Shown piece by piece: positions 17,440 through 26,582 of a stretch of 64,000 bases of DNA (position 1 is its first letter; the number at the start of each line of letters is the position of its first letter). Origin of the DNA: Halosimplex carlsbadense 2-9-1 (GTDB lineage Archaea > Halobacteriota > Halobacteria > Halobacteriales > Haloarculaceae); assembly GCF_000337455.1 (NCBI RefSeq), contig NZ_AOIU01000034.1:1-64000 (forward strand). The letters run 5' to 3'. The position numbers and the translations under genes are program-made. The notes under the pieces are model-generated. The model worked only from the letters and a program-made list of their open reading frames with translations, made no database searches and was not told the origin of the DNA.

Positions 17440-18771
17440 TCACATCCGGTCGGCGACTTCCTCGAACGAGTCGGTGTCGGCGAAGACGATGACGTGGTCG
17501 CGCTCTCGTACCACGGTGTCCCCGCGCGGCGTGATGTGGCTGCCGCCGCGAGCGATCGCGCCGATGACCGCGCCCTCAGGGAAGTCGGCGGCCGATTCCC
17601 CGATGGTGCGGTCGACGAGGATGCTGTCGGCGTCGACTTCGAACTCGAGCACCTCCGCCTGGTCGCCCTCGATGATCGCGACGTTCTCCGCGCGCCGCGT
17701 GCGGGTGAACCGGGTGATCTCCTCGGCGGTGACGTTGCGCGGGCTGACGGCGACGTCGACGCCGACCGTCTCGAACAGGTCGACGAAGTCGGCCGTCTCG
17801 ACGACGGCGATCGAGCGTTTCGCGCCGAGCCGACTCCCCAGCAGCGTCACGAGCAGGTTCTGCTGGTCGGTTTCGAGCGCGGAGATCAGCACGTCGGCGT
17901 CGCCGACTCGCTCCTGGGAGAGGAGGTCCTGGTCGGTCGCGTCGCCGTTGATGACCGTCGTCCGCGGGAGCTGTTCGGCGAGCCAGCGCGCGTGGTCGTC
18001 GTCCCCCTCGATGAGTCGCGGCGAGAACCCCCCCTCTTCGAGCAGGCGCGCGGTCTGGTAGCCGATCTGGCCGCCGCCGACGATCACCACGCTCTTGGGG
18101 TCGTCACTGTCGGGAGCGATGGCGTGACTGAACGCGCGCATGCTCTCGGGGCTCCCGATCGCGATGACGTCGTCGCCGGCCTTGAGCACGGTCCCCCCGC
18201 GAGGGATGATCACGTCCCCGTCCCGGATCACGCCGGCGAACGTCAGCGAATCGAACCGGTCGGCCTCGGCGACGGTCTGGTCGGCGACCGGGCTGTCCGA
18301 CGGGATCTCGAACTCGGTCATCTGGACCAGTCCCTCGGCGAACGTGTCCACGTCCTGCGCCGAGGGCAGGCCGGTCACGCCGGCGATGGCCTTGGCGGCC
18401 AGCAGGTCCGTACAGACCATGAAGTCGACGCCGAAGGCCCGCTCGTCGCGCTCCCACGGGCGCAGGTACTTCGGGCTCTTGGTCCGAGCGATCGTGAACA
18501 CGTCCCCGCAGACTTTCGCGATACCGCAGGCGATGATGTTCGTCTCGTCGTCGTCCGTACTGGCGATGAAGAGGTCGGCGTCCCCGACGTCGGCCTCCTC
18601 CAGCGTCTCGATCTCGGAAGCGTCGCCCTCGATCGGCAGCACGTCGAGTTCGTACGTCAGCGTCTCGACTCGTTCGGGGTCTCTGTCGACGACGACGACC
18701 TCGTGTTCCCCGCAGAGGCTCTCTGCCGTCGTCGAGCCGACCTCCCCCGCGCCGATGATTACGATCCGCAC
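17440..18771 (-). CDS. trkA: TrkA potassium channel regulator with two RCK domains
   Basis: A 443-residue protein with two tandem RCK units: first TrkA-N at RIVIIGAGEVGSTTAE (residues 2-17) and its TrkA-C near 140-220, then a second TrkA-N at VVIVGGGQIGYQTARLL (about 226) and a second TrkA-C at the end. This is the classical TrkA layout. GTG 18771 is chosen because GGAG lies 8 bases before it and the Rossmann strand starts immediately. It is divergent from the second trkH gene (19013), with about 240 bases for promoters between them, and is likely its partner. It is convergent with the small membrane gene at 17178. Confidence 0.9.
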   Translation of the reverse strand: MRIVIIGAGEVGSTTAESLCGEHEVVVVDRDPERVETLTYELDVLPIEGDASEIETLEEADVGDADLFIASTDDDETNIIACGIAKVCGDVFTIARTKSPKYLRPWERDERAFGVDFMVCTDLLAAKAIAGVTGLPSAQDVDTFAEGLVQMTEFEIPSDSPVADQTVAEADRFDSLTFAGVIRDGDVIIPRGGTVLKAGDDVIAIGSPESMRAFSHAIAPDSDDPKSVVIVGGGQIGYQTARLLEEGGFSPRLIEGDDDHARWLAEQLPRTTVINGDATDQDLLSQERVGDADVLISALETDQQNLLVTLLGSRLGAKRSIAVVETADFVDLFETVGVDVAVSPRNVTAEEITRFTRTRRAENVAIIEGDQAEVLEFEVDADSILVDRTIGESAADFPEGAVIGAIARGGSHITPRGDTVVRERDHVIVFADTDSFEEVADRM

Positions 18772-19012
18772 GCGCGACACTCCAGATGCATACGCCCGTC
18801 TTTCTGTCCCACCGGCAAGTGAATTTCCTTCCGGAGGGCGGGCGGGACGGACCACAGCAGTTATCTAGTGGGTGTCCGTCCCTTCGTTCCGAAAACGTGT
18901 TCTGGAGCGAGCGGCTCGGCGATCGGACGCGAACCGCGGCCCGGTCGCCACGGACGGGCGGCTCGTCCCGTCTCTCGACCGCGTCGTGTGACCGTCGGAG
19001 GTGCCCGCGACC

Positions 19013-20539
19013 ATGGTGACCGTCGAATGGCGCCGGAGCGTCGCGCTGACCGGCACCGTCGTCAAGTACCTCACTGTCGCGATGTTGGTCCCGCTCGGCG
19101 TCGGGGTCGTCTACGGCGAGGACATCGGGGTCTTTCTCCTCTCGATGCTCGTCACGCTCGCGCTCGGTCTCCTCCTCGAACGGGTCGGCTCCGCCGGCGA
19201 CCTCGGACCGCGCGAGGCGCTGCTGTTCGTGAGCCTCTCGTGGTTTCTGATTCCGCTCGTCGGGACGATCCCGTATCTCTTCGGGGACACCGGGACCATC
19301 GCCCACCCGGTCAACGCTCTCTTCGAGAGCGTGAGCGGATTCACGACGACGGGAGCGACCGTTATGGGGACGATCTCCGTCGAGCAACACTCCCACGCGA
19401 TCATGATCTGGCGCCAGCTCACCCAGTGGCTCGGCGGGATGGGGATCATCGTCCTGATGGTCGCCATCTTCCCGGAAGTCGCCGTCAACGGGGCCCAGCT
19501 CATCGAGTCCGAGGCGCCCGGCCCCGAACTCCAGCGGCTCACGCCGCGGATCGCCGAGACCGCCCGCCTGCTGTGGCTGTTCTACCTCGGGTTCACGGTG
19601 CTGTACGTCGTCTTGCTCCTGGCGCTGCACTACGGCGGCCTGGCGCCGGAGATGGGGGTGTACGACGCTGTCGCCCACGCGTTCACGACGCTACCGACCG
19701 GCGGGTTCTCCCCGGAGGCCGACAGTATCGCGGCGTTCTCGCCGGCGGTCCAGTGGCTCGTCATCCCGTTCATGATCGTCGCCGGGACGAACTTCGCGCT
19801 GTTCTACTACCTGCTCCAGCGCGAGTACGGCTCGTTCTTCGAGAACCGCGAGTTCCAGGCGTACATCGGGGCCAACGTCGTCGTGACGCTGGTCCTGTTC
19901 GTCCTGCTGTACCTGGGATCGGCGCCGACGCTGGAACTGGGCGGACAGACTCAGGGAGTACTGGAGAACTCACTCAGACAGGCCGCCTTCCAGGTCGCGT
20001 CGCTGCTGAACTCGACCGGATACGCGACGAGCAACTTCGCCGACTGGGGCACCACCGCCCAGATCGTGCTCCTGTTCGCGATGTTCATCGGGGGCTCGGC
20101 CGGGTCGACCGGCGGCGGCGTCAAGATTATCCGGTGGCTGGTCGTCCTGAAGTCGATCCGTCGCCAGCTGTTCACCACCGCCAACCCCAACGCCGTCAAG
20201 CCGGTCCGACTCGGCGGGTTCGTCATCGACGAGGAAGTGATCAAGGCGATCTACGGGTTCACGCTGCTGTACCTGCTCCTGTTCGGCCTCTCGGCGGTGC
20301 TCATCGCCCTGGACGCCGGCCGACATCCGAATATAGAGCTGACGACGCTCGAAGCGGTCAGCGCCAGCGTCGCGACCATCGGGAACATCGGTCCCGGCTT
20401 CGGGCTGCTCGGTCCGTTCGGCAGCTACATCGACTTCCCATGGACCTCGAAGTTGCTGATGTCGTTCCTGATGCTGATCGGTCGCCTGGAGATCATCCCG
20501 GTGCTGGTGCTGTTCACCGGCGCCTTCTGGCGTCGGTGA
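19013..20539 (+). CDS. trkH: TrkH family potassium uptake channel subunit, second paralogue
   Basis: A 508-residue membrane protein with four filter loops: SGFTTTGATVMG, FTTLPTGGFSPEAD, LLNSTGYATSNFADW and VATIGNIGPGFG. The sequence is clearly diverged from the TrkH at 15586. The third loop has TGYATS where the other has TGFGTT, which may alter ion selectivity or affinity. ATG 19013 has GGAGG about 10 bases upstream; a GTG at 19001 overlaps that site and is not used. It is divergent from the two-RCK TrkA gene and is followed 93 bases later by the antiporter with RCK domains. Confidence 0.92.
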   Translation: MVTVEWRRSVALTGTVVKYLTVAMLVPLGVGVVYGEDIGVFLLSMLVTLALGLLLERVGSAGDLGPREALLFVSLSWFLIPLVGTIPYLFGDTGTIAHPVNALFESVSGFTTTGATVMGTISVEQHSHAIMIWRQLTQWLGGMGIIVLMVAIFPEVAVNGAQLIESEAPGPELQRLTPRIAETARLLWLFYLGFTVLYVVLLLALHYGGLAPEMGVYDAVAHAFTTLPTGGFSPEADSIAAFSPAVQWLVIPFMIVAGTNFALFYYLLQREYGSFFENREFQAYIGANVVVTLVLFVLLYLGSAPTLELGGQTQGVLENSLRQAAFQVASLLNSTGYATSNFADWGTTAQIVLLFAMFIGGSAGSTGGGVKIIRWLVVLKSIRRQLFTTANPNAVKPVRLGGFVIDEEVIKAIYGFTLLYLLLFGLSAVLIALDAGRHPNIELTTLEAVSASVATIGNIGPGFGLLGPFGSYIDFPWTSKLLMSFLMLIGRLEIIPVLVLFTGAFWRR

Positions 20540-20632
20540 CGACCGCGGCGTGGAAACCCTTTAGTCGGTTTCGGGCCCACCGTCCCACGGGAGAACCGTG
20601 ACAGGACTCGCCGAGCTCGATATCAGCACGCG

Positions 20633-22519
20633 ATGAGCGCGGCGACCGATATCGTCCGGATCGTCGTGACGATAACCGGGGTCGGCGTCGCCGCGCAGGT
20701 GGTCGCCGACCGCCTCCGGATCCCGAGCGTCCTCTTTCTCATCGTCGGCGGCGTCGCGGTCGGTCCGGAGGGGGTCGGATTGGTCGATCCCACGGTCTTT
20801 GGTGAGTCTCTTCCCGCTATCGTCGGACTGAGCGTCGCGATCATCGTCTTCGAGGGCGCCTTCCACCTCCACGTCGACCGCCTGCGGGAGGCGCCCCGGG
20901 AGACGTTGCGACTCGTCACGGTCGGCGCCGCGCTGTCGCTGGTCGGGACGGCCGTCGTCGTCCGGTTCGTCGTCGGTGCGTCGTGGGGGATCTCCCTGCT
21001 CGTCGGGTCGCTGCTCGTCGCGACCGGCCCGACGGTCATCACGCCGATCATGAACGTCGTGCCCGTCCGCGAACGCGTCGCCTCGACACTGGAGACCGAG
21101 GGGGTCGTCAACGACGTGACAGCGGCGATCCTCGCACTGGTCGTGTTCGAGTCCGTCGTACTGGGGTCGAGCGGCGTGGCCGCGCTGGTCGGGACCTTCG
21201 CGGCGCGGCTCGGTCTCGGGGTCGCAGTCGGCTGTCTGGTCGCCGGACTCGTCTGGTACCTGCTCACCCACGTCAGCCTCTCGACGGAGAACGCCCCGCA
21301 GAACGCCCGCCTCGTCGCGCTCGTCGCCGCGCTGAGCGCCTACGGACTCGCCGAGGTCACCGCGGCGACCAGCGGACTCGCCGGCCCGCTCGGGTCGGAG
21401 GCCGGGATCGCGGCGGTCGCGGCCGCGGGCTTCGTCCTCGGGAACGTCTCGCTCCCCTACCGCGACGATATCGAGCAGTTCAAAGGCGATCTCACGCTGC
21501 TCGTGCTATCCTTCGTGTTCATCACGCTGGCCTCCCTCCTCACGCTGGACGACTTCGCGGCGCTCGGGCTCAGGGGCCTCCTCGCAGTGGTCGCGATCGC
21601 CGTCGTCGTCCGGCCCGCGCTCGTCGCCCTCTGTACGGTGGGCGGACGGTTCACGACCGCCGAGCGAGTCTTCGTCAGCGCCATCGGTCCGCGCGGGATC
21701 ATCCCCGCGAGCGTGGCGACGCTGTTCGCCCTCGAACTCCGCCCCCAGAACCCCGAGGCCGCCGCGACGCTCGTGGGCGCGGTGTTCCTCGTCATCTTCG
21801 CGACCGTCGTGTTTGAAGGGGGACTGGCCCGTCACATCGCACAGGCACTGGACGTGATCCCCATGCGAGCCATCGTCGTCGGCGGCGGCCGGGTCGGCCG
21901 GGCGCTGGCCGAACGGCTGGAAGACCGCGGCGAGGTGGTCCTGATCGTCGAGAGCGACGAGCGGACTATCGAACGGCTCAGACGCGACGGCTTCTCGGTT
22001 CGACGCGGCGACGGCACCGACCGAGAGGCGCTCGAAGCCGCGGGGGCCGGGAACGCCAAGGTGATCGCTGCGGCGACCGCCGACGACGAGACGAACCTGC
22101 TGGTCGGCCAGCTCGCGCGCAACACCTTCGGCGTGGAGACGGTCGTCGCGCGGGTCAACGACCCCGACAACGTCGAGGCCTTCGAGGACCTGGAGGTCGA
22201 GGCGATCTCCAGCGGGATGTCTATCGCGTGGTCGATGGACAACGTCATCGAGCGGCCCGGCATCGCCCGCTGGATGACCGAACTCGACCGCGAAGGCGAC
22301 GTGCAGGAGGTCGAAGTCACGAGCGACGGCATCGTCGGCGAGACCGTGACCGAACTCCGATCGGAACTGCCCGACGACTGCCACCTCGCGCTCGTCACAC
22401 GGGACGGGAACAACCGACTACCCCACCCCGACGACCGGATCGAACGGGGCGACCACCTGACGTTCATCGGTCGGAGGGCGGCCGTCCGCGACGCCCTCGA
22501 CTACTGTGAGGCGGCCTGA
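20633..22519 (+). CDS. CPA-type cation/proton antiporter fused to TrkA RCK domains
   Basis: A 628-residue protein. Residues 1-400 form about 12-13 helices of a CPA1/NhaP-like antiporter, with TGPTVITP (131-138) and ETEGVVNDVTAA (154-165) at the places of the ion-site motifs, including Asn-Asp at 160-161. Residues 411-525 are a TrkA-N domain (RAIVVGGGRVGRALAERL) and 540-628 a TrkA-C domain. Such fusions exchange Na+ or K+ for protons under nucleotide control, which fits the adjoining Trk uptake systems as an efflux arm. Which cation is carried cannot be read from sequence. Confidence 0.88.
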   Translation: MSAATDIVRIVVTITGVGVAAQVVADRLRIPSVLFLIVGGVAVGPEGVGLVDPTVFGESLPAIVGLSVAIIVFEGAFHLHVDRLREAPRETLRLVTVGAALSLVGTAVVVRFVVGASWGISLLVGSLLVATGPTVITPIMNVVPVRERVASTLETEGVVNDVTAAILALVVFESVVLGSSGVAALVGTFAARLGLGVAVGCLVAGLVWYLLTHVSLSTENAPQNARLVALVAALSAYGLAEVTAATSGLAGPLGSEAGIAAVAAAGFVLGNVSLPYRDDIEQFKGDLTLLVLSFVFITLASLLTLDDFAALGLRGLLAVVAIAVVVRPALVALCTVGGRFTTAERVFVSAIGPRGIIPASVATLFALELRPQNPEAAATLVGAVFLVIFATVVFEGGLARHIAQALDVIPMRAIVVGGGRVGRALAERLEDRGEVVLIVESDERTIERLRRDGFSVRRGDGTDREALEAAGAGNAKVIAAATADDETNLLVGQLARNTFGVETVVARVNDPDNVEAFEDLEVEAISSGMSIAWSMDNVIERPGIARWMTELDREGDVQEVEVTSDGIVGETVTELRSELPDDCHLALVTRDGNNRLPHPDDRIERGDHLTFIGRRAAVRDALDYCEAA

Positions 22520-22872
22520 CCCTGATCGACGGACCGCCCCGTCACACTTCCAGCCGTCGAGCGACGGCCGCACGGACGGACGTCGCCGACTCCTCCGGTC
22601 CGCGCGCCATGACGACCGTTCGGTCGACCCGCTCGCCGACGGTCTCGGGGAGCGACCGGAACGACCACCCGCTCGAACAGTGAACCCGACACGTCAGATC
22701 ACCAGTCGGACGCCCGACTCGACGCGTTCGGTCACCGTGAATGGCGTTCGACCTGATATACGTGGAGGGAATGCGGAACAATTCCTTAATTCGTTCGGCC
22801 GCTACCGATCCGCGACGAGGTTCCGGACGATCGAGAAGATCGGGCGACGACGATTTCGACACGGGAAAGCGG
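22520..22872. other. Intergenic region between antiporter gene and dam-like gene
   Basis: The flanking genes are convergent here, so no promoter is required for either. The stretch contains an AT-rich segment at 22751-22800 and the possible broken minus-strand small gene described separately at 22542-22735. No RNA gene or repeat was recognised. Confidence 0.5.
22542..22735 (-). pseudogene. Possible small gene broken by a frameshift
   Basis: A leaderless-type start is present: TATA-like TATATCAGGT (22760-22751) lies 16-25 bases before GTG 22735, which begins VTERVESGVRLVI and stops at 22694. In an overlapping frame the coding character continues to TGA at 22542, with almost every third position G or C (SSGWSFRSLPETVGERVDR, ending RRLEV). 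Together the two pieces would give about 60 residues. The reading that it is one small gene with an indel near 22694-22700 is inference; it could instead be two chance frames. I recognise no family. Confidence 0.3.
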
Positions 22873-23808
22873 TCAGTAGTCGTCGAGCGCCTGCTGGTCG
22901 GGCCCGCACCGCTCGTCCTCTGGGACGTTCGTCGCTACGATCTCGTCGACCTCGCCGCGGGCGCTCGCGTCGCTGTTTATCGCCCGCGTGGCGCCCTCCC
23001 GTTCGACGGCAAAGCCCGCCTCGTCGTAGCGGTCGTACGTGACCCCGCTGTTCGAGAGGACGACCCACACGCCCCGCTCGCCCAGCTCGGTAGCCACCTC
23101 TCGCAGCCGTTCCTGATCCGCCCGGTCGAACCCCGCGGCGCTGTACTCCGCGAAGTCCGCCGTCGGGCTCATCGGCTCGTACGGCGGGTCGAAGTACACT
23201 AGGTCACCGGGCTCGACCGCGTCGAGGACGTACGAGAAGTCGCCGTTACGGACCTCGGTCCCGGCGAGTGCCTCAGCGGCCTCCCGGATCCGGTCGGCCT
23301 GGGCCCAGTCGGGGTCGGCGTAGCGGCCGATCGGGACGTTGAATCCACCGTCGCCGTTCTCCCGATACAGCCCGTTGTAGCAGGTGCGATTCAGATACAG
23401 GAGGAGCGCGGCCTCTTCGAGCCGTTCCTCGCCGGTCGCGGGCCAGCCGTCACCGTAGGCGCGCTCGTTGAACCGCGCGCGCTGCTGGTAGTAGTACTGT
23501 TCGACTGCCTTTCCGCGCCGCGTCTCGTCGTCGAACGGCAGGTCGGGATCCGGGTCGGCCTCGGGGTCTCGAAACTCACGTAGCCGGTCGATCAGCGCTT
23601 CGGGTCGGTCCCGCACCTGCTCGTAGAAGTTCACCAGCCGTGGGTTGGTGTCGTTGACCGTCGCCGCCGCCGGTTCGAGGTCGAAAAAGACCGCGCCCCC
23701 GCCGAAGAAGGGCTCGTGGTAGCGGCCGAACGACGCTGGAAAGCGGGCGTACAGCTCGTCCAGCAGCTGGCGCTTGCCGCCAGCCCATTTCAGTACCGGC
23801 TTCGCCAT
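22873..23808 (-). CDS. dam: Dam-family DNA (adenine-N6) methyltransferase
   Basis: A 311-residue protein with the class alpha order: KWAGGK at 7-12 and EPFFGGGAVFF at 32-42 (SAM binding), the Dam signature LNRTCYNGLYREN with GFNVPIGRY at 139-163, and catalytic DPPY at 207-210. It transfers methyl from SAM to N6 of adenine, presumably in GATC-like sites as in the family. ATG 23808 starts at MAKPVLKWAG; the frame runs further upstream without similarity. No restriction endonuclease gene is adjacent, so it looks like an orphan methyltransferase. It lies on the same strand as secY, about 330 bases downstream. Confidence 0.88.
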   Translation of the reverse strand: MAKPVLKWAGGKRQLLDELYARFPASFGRYHEPFFGGGAVFFDLEPAAATVNDTNPRLVNFYEQVRDRPEALIDRLREFRDPEADPDPDLPFDDETRRGKAVEQYYYQQRARFNERAYGDGWPATGEERLEEAALLLYLNRTCYNGLYRENGDGGFNVPIGRYADPDWAQADRIREAAEALAGTEVRNGDFSYVLDAVEPGDLVYFDPPYEPMSPTADFAEYSAAGFDRADQERLREVATELGERGVWVVLSNSGVTYDRYDEAGFAVEREGATRAINSDASARGEVDEIVATNVPEDERCGPDQQALDDY

Positions 23809-23834
23809 CGACCGGACGGTGGTCGGTCTCCGTC

Positions 23835-24040
23835 TTAAACCCGGCCATCGCTCGCGGCCCCGCCGGAACTGTCCGACCGATTCCGTCGGATCTCCCAACC
23901 GGCCAGCCGACCGCCGATCCACGCGCCGAGCTCGCCCGCGAGCGCGAGCACGCCGCCGACGAGCGCGTACCGCCAGGTGTCCGATACCGACTCGGGGAGG
24001 GGATTCGGTCGGGGACGTGCCGGGAAGTTATCGTCGTATG
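23835..24040 (-). pseudogene. Coding-like small membrane-protein frame without a usable start codon
   Basis: Reading the minus strand up to the TAA at 23835 gives an open frame back to a stop near 24045. It includes SDTWRYALVGGVLALAGE (with one clear membrane helix, continuing LGAWIGGRLAGW) and a basic, Ser-rich tail ending SDGRV. Third positions are mostly G or C. No ATG, and no GTG or TTG before the helix, lies in frame; the codon at the natural start (before SDTWRY, 23987-23985) is GTA. It sits between secY and dam on their strand, 26 bases before dam. It may be a decayed gene, or use a non-canonical start. Confidence 0.35.
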
Positions 24041-24139
24041 AACATCAATCTCGGCACGCCGGCCGGCCAGCGGCGCTATCGCTGTCCGGTTCCACGTCGA
24101 GCGTCGAAAAATGTGGTCGCGATCGGATGGTCGGCGTCG

Positions 24140-25621
24140 TCAGCCGAACATCTGGCGCATCATGGGGTGCATCTCCATGAGTTGCTCTTCGGCGATCTCC
24201 TCGTAGATCTTGTAGGTGATAGACACCGTCAGCAGCAGGCCCGTCCCGGAGACGTTCCCGATGGTGCCCATCATGTTAGCGAGGACCGCCAGCAGGCCGA
24301 CTAAGGCCCCGCCGATGACGGTCACCTGCGGGATGTACCGCTCCAGCACCTTCTCGATGACGCTGGTGTTCCGGCGGAAGCCGGGGATCTCCATCCCGGA
24401 GTTGTGGATCTGCTGGGCGGTCGCCTCCGGGCCCATGTCGGTCGTCTCGACCCAGAAGATGGCGAAGATGGCGCCACCGATGACCATGAACGTCAGGTCG
24501 ACGCCGACCCGCAGCATGATCTGCCACGGCGCGGCGTTGGTCTGGCCGAGCCACCACATCCACTGTTCGGGGTTCCGGACCGGGGCCATGTAGTAGAACA
24601 GGCCGCCGACCGGGTTGGCGACGCCGCTCGCCGACTCCTGATACGTGCCCAGCCACGCGGGCAGACTCCCCAACTGGGCGTAGAGGATGCGGCCCAGGAA
24701 CTGGAGGTTGGCCTGCAGCGCGCGGACGAGGATCATCGGCAGGACGCTCGCGTAGATGAGCTTCACGGGGAAGCGACCGCGGGCGCCCTTGACGCGCGTG
24801 TTCGAGAGGGGGATCTCGACGCGGACGCTCTCGGCGTAGACGACGATCACGAAGATCATGACCGTCGTGATCAGCGCGAGGATCTGTCCCTGGCCGAACA
24901 CGAGCGTCTGCAGCCCGCTCCCGAGGATCGGACCCACGTCGACGCTCCCGGTGACGATGCCGATCCACGTCGGGATGATACCGAGCTGCTCGGGGTTGCC
25001 GATGAAGCTCGTCGAGACGAGCCCGCCGATCAGTCGCTGGCTCACGCCGGCGATGATGAACAGGCCGATCCCGGAGCCGACGCCCCACTTGGAGATGACC
25101 TCGTCCATGTAGAGGATGAGGACACCACCGACGAAGATCTGCGCGAACAGCAGCCACTGCACGCCGAACGCGCCGCCGGGGAACGACTGGGCCAGCGCCG
25201 GGCTCGCCGGCAGGAAGTTGCCGGCGAACACCATCGGCAGGCCCGTCAGGCAGATCATCACGAGCACCAGGAACTTCTGGAGCCCCTGATACAGCACCTG
25301 GTCCCGGGGGTTGTTCTGCGTGTCGAGGCCGAGCAGGTCGGCACCGCCGAGCAACTGCAACACGATGCTGGCCGTGACGATCGGTCCGATGCCGAGTTGC
25401 AGTATCGTTCCCTGGCCACCGGCCAGGATCGAACGGAAGCGTCCGAATGCCTCACTTCCCTGGCCCTGTAGTCCGAACAGGAAGACGTTCGTCAGGAAGA
25501 AGTACAGCACCAGCACGCCGGCCGTCCAGCCGAGTTTGCGCTTGAAGGGGACGTGCCCCTCCGGTCGCTGGACGGTGGGCATGCGGGTGAGTACCGGTTC
25601 GGCGGTGTCCTTCCAGCCCAT
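24140..25621 (-). CDS. secY: SecY, protein-translocation channel subunit
   Basis: A 493-residue membrane protein with about 10 helices, the core of the Sec translocon (with SecE and Sbh elsewhere). Family features are the N-terminal MGWKDTAEPVLTRMPTV, GGADLLGLDTQNNP in the plug/TM2 region, VYAESVRVEIPLSNTRVKG before TM6 and the RNTSVIEKVLERYIPQ loop in the C-terminal half. It is the last gene of the ribosomal protein operon, starting 2 bases after the L15 stop codon. No adenylate kinase gene follows, as it would in some archaeal spc operons. Confidence 0.97.
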   Translation of the reverse strand: MGWKDTAEPVLTRMPTVQRPEGHVPFKRKLGWTAGVLVLYFFLTNVFLFGLQGQGSEAFGRFRSILAGGQGTILQLGIGPIVTASIVLQLLGGADLLGLDTQNNPRDQVLYQGLQKFLVLVMICLTGLPMVFAGNFLPASPALAQSFPGGAFGVQWLLFAQIFVGGVLILYMDEVISKWGVGSGIGLFIIAGVSQRLIGGLVSTSFIGNPEQLGIIPTWIGIVTGSVDVGPILGSGLQTLVFGQGQILALITTVMIFVIVVYAESVRVEIPLSNTRVKGARGRFPVKLIYASVLPMILVRALQANLQFLGRILYAQLGSLPAWLGTYQESASGVANPVGGLFYYMAPVRNPEQWMWWLGQTNAAPWQIMLRVGVDLTFMVIGGAIFAIFWVETTDMGPEATAQQIHNSGMEIPGFRRNTSVIEKVLERYIPQVTVIGGALVGLLAVLANMMGTIGNVSGTGLLLTVSITYKIYEEIAEEQLMEMHPMMRQMFG

Positions 25622-25623
25622 GG

Positions 25624-26121
25624 TTATGACTCGTCTTGCTCGTCGGGTGTATCCTTGTCGGTTTCCTCGGCGCGAGCCTGACCGGCTTCTGTCAGCTCGA
25701 CCGAACCGCCAGCGTCCTCGACTTTCTCCTCGGCTCCGTCGGAGAACGCGTCGGCGACCAGGTGCAGCTCGTTACGGACCTGGCCGGCACCGAGCACCTT
25801 CACCACGTCGACCTCGTGGCCGTCTTCGACCACGTCGCGCGCGTCGATGCCGTAGCCGTCGCCTTCCTCGTCGGCGACGCCGTCGGCCGCCAGCAGCGCG
25901 GCGTCCTCGTCGAGCTCGCGGACGTCGACCTCCGCGACATCGTCCTGGACGTCGTCGGGTCGTTTGAACCCGTGTTTGTCCCACGGGCCGTGGTTGTGCA
26001 TCTCGTGTTTGCGGCTGCCCGCGTTGCCCCGGCCGCCGCGGTGGCCGGCGCCGCGGCGGTTCTTGTGAGTCCCGCCACCGTGCGTTCGGGAACCGCGCTG
26101 TCGTTTCTTCTTGGATGTCAT
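25624..26121 (-). CDS. rpl15: Ribosomal protein uL15
   Basis: A 165-residue large-subunit protein. The basic N-terminus MTSKKKRQRGSRTHGGGTHK and the Gly/Arg-rich stretch RRGAGHRGGRGNAG bind 23S rRNA; a globular C-terminal domain follows, extended by a charged tail (AEETDKDTPDEQ). The start overlaps the end of L30 by 4 bases, which fixes the start at 26121. It is translated just before secY, as in other archaeal spc operons. Confidence 0.96.
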   Translation of the reverse strand: MTSKKKRQRGSRTHGGGTHKNRRGAGHRGGRGNAGSRKHEMHNHGPWDKHGFKRPDDVQDDVAEVDVRELDEDAALLAADGVADEEGDGYGIDARDVVEDGHEVDVVKVLGAGQVRNELHLVADAFSDGAEEKVEDAGGSVELTEAGQARAEETDKDTPDEQDES

Positions 26122-26582
26122 CGCATCGCCTCCAGGAGGTCGTCCATGGCCTCGGTGTCGTGCTTGCCGAGCTGTCCGCCCTCCTTGGTGGGGTGTTTGA
26201 TGCCGTCGTGGCCGCCGCGGGGCGGGTGCAGGCGCAGCGTCGGCGCCAGCCCCTGCTCGCGCAGCGTCGTCTCCTCGTCGGCGAGCGCCTCGGCGAGTTC
26301 CTCGACGCTCATGTAGTCGGTGTTGGCGACGACCCACGAGTCGTCGATGTCGGCCTCGCCCTCCAGCGGCTCGCCGCGCCGCTCGATCAGCAGCGCGACC
26401 GTCTCGACGCTGGGCTCGCCGTAGGCCACGTAGTCGTTGACCTTCGTGACCATGCCGCGGTAGGCGTCCGTCTCCGGGATCAGGGCGGCGTGGTTCACGT
26501 TGTGGACGTTGAGCATCTCCAGCGTGTCCCGTACGTCCTGGTTCATGTTGACCTCGCCGCGGAGTTGAACGAGCGCTTGCAT
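26118..26582 (-). CDS. rpl30: Ribosomal protein uL30
   Basis: A 154-residue archaeal-length L30 (bacterial forms are about 60). The N-terminal ferredoxin-like core [13 protein letters not shown] and LNVHNVNHAALIPET is followed by the archaeal extension ending in the conserved LRLHPPRGGHDGIKHP block and a basic-acidic tail. The start codon ATG 26582 shares its first-listed base with the last base position of the S5 stop, so the two genes are coupled. Confidence 0.96.
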   Translation of the reverse strand: MQALVQLRGEVNMNQDVRDTLEMLNVHNVNHAALIPETDAYRGMVTKVNDYVAYGEPSVETVALLIERRGEPLEGEADIDDSWVVANTDYMSVEELAEALADEETTLREQGLAPTLRLHPPRGGHDGIKHPTKEGGQLGKHDTEAMDDLLEAMR

